NCBI GenBank assembly: GCA_021286885.1
Contig: JAJTBM010000119.1
Coordinates: 1 to 8,169, forward strand
Length of the DNA: 8,169 nucleotides
Source: Rhodocyclales bacterium
GTDB lineage: Bacteria; Pseudomonadota; Gammaproteobacteria; Burkholderiales; Rhodocyclaceae
Direction of reading: 5' to 3'
How positions within the stretch are numbered: position 1 is the stretch's first letter; each line of letters begins with the position of its first letter. The position numbers were made by a program, and so were the translations under genes. The notes under the pieces were generated by a model. It was not told the DNA's origin, searched no databases, and was given only the letters and a program-made list of their open reading frames with translations. This document shows positions 4,926 through 8,169 of the stretch, one piece after another.

Positions 4926-7900
4926 ATGCTTGCGCGACTGATCGAATTTTCCCTGGCCCAGCGCCTGCTGGTGCTGGTGGCCACCGTATTGCTGGCGGGC
5001 GCCGGCCTGCAGGCCTGGCAACAGCTGCCGGTGGATGCCTTTCCGGATGTTTCCACCCCCCAGGTCAAGCTGATCCTGAAAGCCCCGGGGATGACCCCGG
5101 AAGAGGTGGAAGCCCGCATCACCATCCCCATCGAACAGGAAATGCTGGGCATTCCCCGGGAACGCCTGTTGCGCTCCACTTCCAAGTACGCCCTGGCCGA
5201 TGTGACCCTCGATTTTGAGGAAGGCACCGACGTTTACTGGGCACGCCAGCAGGTTTCCGAGCGCCTGAATGGGGTGCTGGGCAACCTGCCGCCGGGGGTG
5301 AGCGGGGGCCTCGCGCCCATCACCACGCCCTTGGGCGAGATGTTCATGTTCACCATCGAAGGCCCCCTCAGCCTGGCTGAGAAACGCATTCTGCTGGATT
5401 GGACCTTGCGCCCGGCCTTGCGCACCGTGCCCGGCGTGGCAGACGTGAACAGCCTGGGCGGCGAAGTGCGCACCTTTGAAGTGAGCCCCGACCCGGCCGC
5501 CCTCGCCGCCCGGGGCATTCCCCTGGCCCAGCTCCAGGCTGCGCTTGAGGCCAATAACCGCAACGACGGGGCCGGGCGTCTGCAAGAAGGCGAAGAAACC
5601 CTGCTGGTACGGGCCGAAGGCGCCATTCAGACCCTGGACGATGTGCGCGCCATTGTGCTGCGCAGCCGGGAAGGCCAGGTGCTGCGGGTGGGCGATGTGG
5701 CCCAGGTGCATTACGGTGCCCTCACCCGCTACGGCGCGGTGACCCGCAACGGGCGCGGCGAGGCCGTGGAAGGCCTGGTGCTGGGGCTGCGCGGTGCCAA
5801 CGCGGCCCAGGTGGTGGATGGGGTCAAGGCCCGCTTGGCCGAGCTGGCCCCCCAGTTGCCGCCCGGGGTGGAGATCCGCCCCTTCTACGACCGCAGCGAA
5901 CTGGTGGATCGGGCCATTCATACCGTCACCCAGGCCCTGGGCGAGGCCATCGTGCTGGTGGTGGTCTTGCTTCTGGCCTTCCTGGGGAACCTGCGCGCCG
6001 CGCTGGTGGTGGCGCTGATGCTGCCCCTGGCGGCCTTGTCCACCTTCATCGCCATGCGTTTTGCCGGCATGTCGGCCAATCTGATGAGCCTGGGTGGCCT
6101 CGCCATTGCCATCGGGATGCTGGTGGATGCTGCCGTGGTGGTGGTGGAAAACGTGGAAAGCCAGTTTGCCGCCGAAGGTGCTGCCCGGCATCTGCCCCGC
6201 CTGCATCTGGTGTTCCGCGCAACCCGGGAAGTGGCTGCGCCGGTGGCTTCGGGCATCCTGATCATCATCATCGTGTTTCTGCCCCTGCTCACCCTGGAAG
6301 GGCTGGAAGGCAAGCTATTTGGCCCGGTGGCGCTGTCCATCGTGTTTGCGCTGGCGTCGTCCTTGTTCCTCTCGCTCACCGTGGTGCCGGTGTTGGCGTC
6401 TTTTCTGCTCAAGCAAGGGGATGCCCACGAGCCCTGGCTGGTGCGCACCCTGGATGGTCTGTATCGCCCCTTGCTGGAGCGCGTGCTGGCCCGGGGGCGG
6501 CTGGCGGGCGGCTTGGCCCTGGCCAGCCTGGGGGCCGCCGCCCTCGCCTATCTGGCCCTGGGTAAAACCTTCATGCCCACCATGGATGAGGGTGATCTGA
6601 TCATGCAGGTGCAAAAGCTGCCCTCCATCAGCCTGCCCCAAACCATTGCCCTGGATACGCGCATCCAGCAGGCGGTGCTGGCGCGGGTGCCGGAGGTGCA
6701 GTCCATCGTGGCCCGGAGTGGTTCGGACGAACTGGGTCTGGATCCGATGGGCCTCAACGAAACCGATACCTTTCTGGTGCTCAAGCCCCGCAACGAATGG
6801 CGCCAGCCCGACAAGGACTGGCTGGTGGATCAGATCCGCCAGGTGATGAACGACTTCCCCGGGGTGGGCCTCAACTTCACCCAGCCCATCGACATGCGGG
6901 TGTCCGAGATGCTGACCGGGGTCAAGGGCGATCTGGCGATCAAACTCTACGGCCCCGACCTGGCCACCCTCAACCGGCTGGCGGGCGAAATTGAAACCGT
7001 GCTGAAAACCATCCCCGGCGCCCAGGATGCCCTGACGGTACGCAACGAGGGCGTGCAGTACCTGCAGGTACGCATCGACCGCCTCGCGGCGGGCCGCTAC
7101 GGGTTCCATGTGGAAGAGGTACAGAACCCTGCGCAACCTGCTCGAAGGCCGCCCCCTGGGGCAGGTGATCGAAGGCGGGCGTCGCACCCCCTTGATTCTG
7201 CGCGGCAGCAGCACCCTGGCCCTGGACCCGGAGGCCTTTGGTCGGGTGCTGCTGACAACCCCCACGGGCCAATCCCTGCCCCTCTCGGCCCTGGCCCGGA
7301 TCGAGCGGGTGGATGGGCCAGTGCAGGTGGTGCGGGAGAACGCCCAGCGCTTTGCGGTGATCCAGGCCAATGTCCAGGGGCGCGATCTGGTGGGTTTTGT
7401 GGATGAAGCCCGGGCCGCCGTCACTGCCCGGGTGCCCCTGCCGGCGGGCTATCGCCTGGCCTGGGGCGGCCAGTTCGAGAACCAGCAGCGGGCGGCCGCC
7501 CGGCTGGGCGTGGTGGTGCCGGTGGCCCTGGGGCTGATCTTCGTGCTGCTGTTTTCCACCTTCGGTTCAGTGCGCCAAGCCCTGCTGGTGCTGGCCATGG
7601 TGCCCTTCGCACTGGTGGGCGGGGTGTTTGCCCTGGCGCTGGCCGGAGAATACCTGTCGGTGCCCGCTTCGGTGGGCTTCATCGCCTTGCTCGGGATTGC
7701 GGTACTCAACGGCGTGGTGATGCTGAGCTACTTCAACCAACTCCACGCCCGGGGCGTGCCCCTGGATCAACTGATCCGGGACGGTGCCCGGCGGCGCCTG
7801 CGTCCGGTGCTGATGACCGCCAGCATTGCCGCCTTCGGCCTGCTGCCCCTGATGTTCGCCACCGGCCCCGGGGCCGAGGTGCAGCGCCCCCTGGCGCTGG

Positions 7901-8028
7901 TGGTGGTGGGCGGGCTGCTGACCGCCACGCCCCTCACCTTGCTGCTGCTGCCCCTGCTCTATCGCCGTTTCGGGCTGGGGGCTAAATATGCCCCCACCGC
8001 CCCCACCCACCCAGGCGCTTGCCCATGA
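4926..8028 (+). pseudogene. Heavy-metal efflux RND pump (CzcA/CusA family), frameshifted
   Basis: A proton-driven inner-membrane pump of the HME-RND family. The first frame gives 733 good residues (4926-7124); the rest continues in the +1 frame from about 7126 to the TGA at 8026-8028, adding about 300, for a total near 1034, normal for the family. The first frame reads ...FHVEEVQ and then turns to unrelated Pro-rich sequence ending at 7406. The second frame resumes exactly with TLRNLLEGRPLGQVIEGG, as expected. Relatives have two residues between VQ and LR, so a two-base loss fits slightly better than a one-base gain. Seen: N-terminal membrane helix (12-29), LPVDAFPDVSTPQV (34-47), TM4 motif AIAIGMLVDAAVVVVEN (393-409) with D401 and E408, FMPTMDEGDL (549-558), and C-terminal RPVLMTASIAAFGLLPL. 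The first Asp of the CzcA TM4 motif is Ala395, as in CusA, while the rest looks CzcA-like; the metal is uncertain. TTGAGA at 4915-4920 is a weak ribosome site. Confidence 0.9.
7119..7131 (+). other. Frameshift site in the RND gene
   Basis: The correct frame changes between CAG (7122-7124) and ACC (7126-7128). No homopolymer longer than three bases and no obvious slippery heptamer is present here, so neither a simple run-length sequencing error nor standard programmed frameshifting is strongly suggested. The intact downstream frame implies that the change is recent or is a sequence error. Confidence 0.85.
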
Positions 8029-8169
8029 CTGATACGCCCCTGCTGCTCACCCTGGTGGTTCCCGCAGATGTGAGTGAGAGCCTGCTCGAAGCCCTGCTGG
8101 ATGCGCCCGATCTGGCGCCGGGCTTCACCACCAGCCCCGCCGAGGGCATGGGCGCCGCCGTGCGTTACA
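8025..8169 (+). CDS. DUF3240 family protein, N-terminal part
   Basis: The first 48 residues of a gene that runs off the window. Its ATG overlaps the RND stop (ATGA at 8025-8028), so it is the third gene of the efflux operon and likely translationally coupled. The start LLLTLVVPADVSESLLEALLD followed by GFTTSP and a Gly-rich turn fits DUF3240, small proteins with a ferredoxin-like, PII-like outline that often follow CzcA-type pump genes. Their exact role is not known; a small cytoplasmic regulator or metal sensor of the pump is a reasonable guess. If ribosomes leave the RND message early at the frameshift (stop at 7404-7406), coupling to this gene would be lost. Confidence 0.65.
   Translation, partial: MTDTPLLLTLVVPADVSESLLEALLDAPDLAPGFTTSPAEGMGAAVRY

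Noticed and set aside
3717..6206. 829-codon open frame on the minus strand opposite the adaptor and the RND gene
   Set aside because: The translation is a low-complexity His/Gln/Gly-rich shadow typical of the antisense frame of GC-rich genes. The opposite strand encodes two clearly recognisable efflux proteins.
7108..8028. Independent 306-codon gene starting at ATG 7108
   Set aside because: Its first residues (MWKRY) are out of frame with the family, and the remainder is exactly the missing C-terminal part of the RND pump, so it is the distal half of one frameshifted gene.

Overview
The window is GC-rich DNA with the tightly packed genes and overlapping stop/start codons typical of Proteobacteria. 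The gene set (a PrpF-type isomerase, a KfrA-like protein, and a CzcA-type pump followed by a DUF3240 gene) best suits a betaproteobacterium of the Rhodocyclales/Burkholderiales kind. That taxonomic call is an inference, because there is no rRNA or other marker gene here.

Layout from left to right: (1) 2-388 (+) is the C-terminal part of a PrpF-family isomerase. Its stop overlaps the start of (2) a CLC-family transporter at 388-1674 (+), whose sequence motifs fit the fluoride-exporting CLC-F subgroup. (3) After a 33-base convergent gap, 1708-2751 (-) encodes a KfrA-like DNA-binding protein with a long coiled coil. (4) 2752-3099 is a 348-base intergenic stretch of much lower GC (about 45% over its central part). 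It lies between two divergent genes and carries several inverted repeats, including two overlapping ones just upstream of the kfrA-like gene that look like operators. (5) 3100-3663 (+) is a lone DUF4255 (Pvc16-type) gene, a family normally found in contractile-injection/phage-tail-like gene clusters; no other such gene is visible here. (6) 3664-3743 holds two consecutive stem-loops, one of them with 16-bp arms. They separate this gene from (7) a heavy-metal efflux operon: periplasmic adaptor (3744-4892), RND pump (4926-8028, broken by one frameshift near 7124) and the start of a DUF3240 gene (8025 to the window end).

Functionally there are two ion-resistance systems, probable fluoride export by the CLC protein and metal-cation efflux by the RND/adaptor pair. 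Between them sits a divergent pair, a KfrA-like protein and an orphan DUF4255 gene, sharing an AT-richer control region. The adaptor and RND protein would form the inner-membrane and periplasmic parts of a tripartite pump. The outer-membrane channel gene is not in the window and is not upstream of the adaptor. The RND frameshift means that, unless it is a sequencing error or is bypassed by recoding, the pump would lack its last approximately 300 residues.

The points most worth a second look are the RND frameshift, the orphan DUF4255 gene paired with the KfrA-like gene, the stem-loop region ahead of the efflux operon, and the prpF/CLC-F translational coupling. I found no tRNA, rRNA, CRISPR array, insertion sequence or riboswitch.
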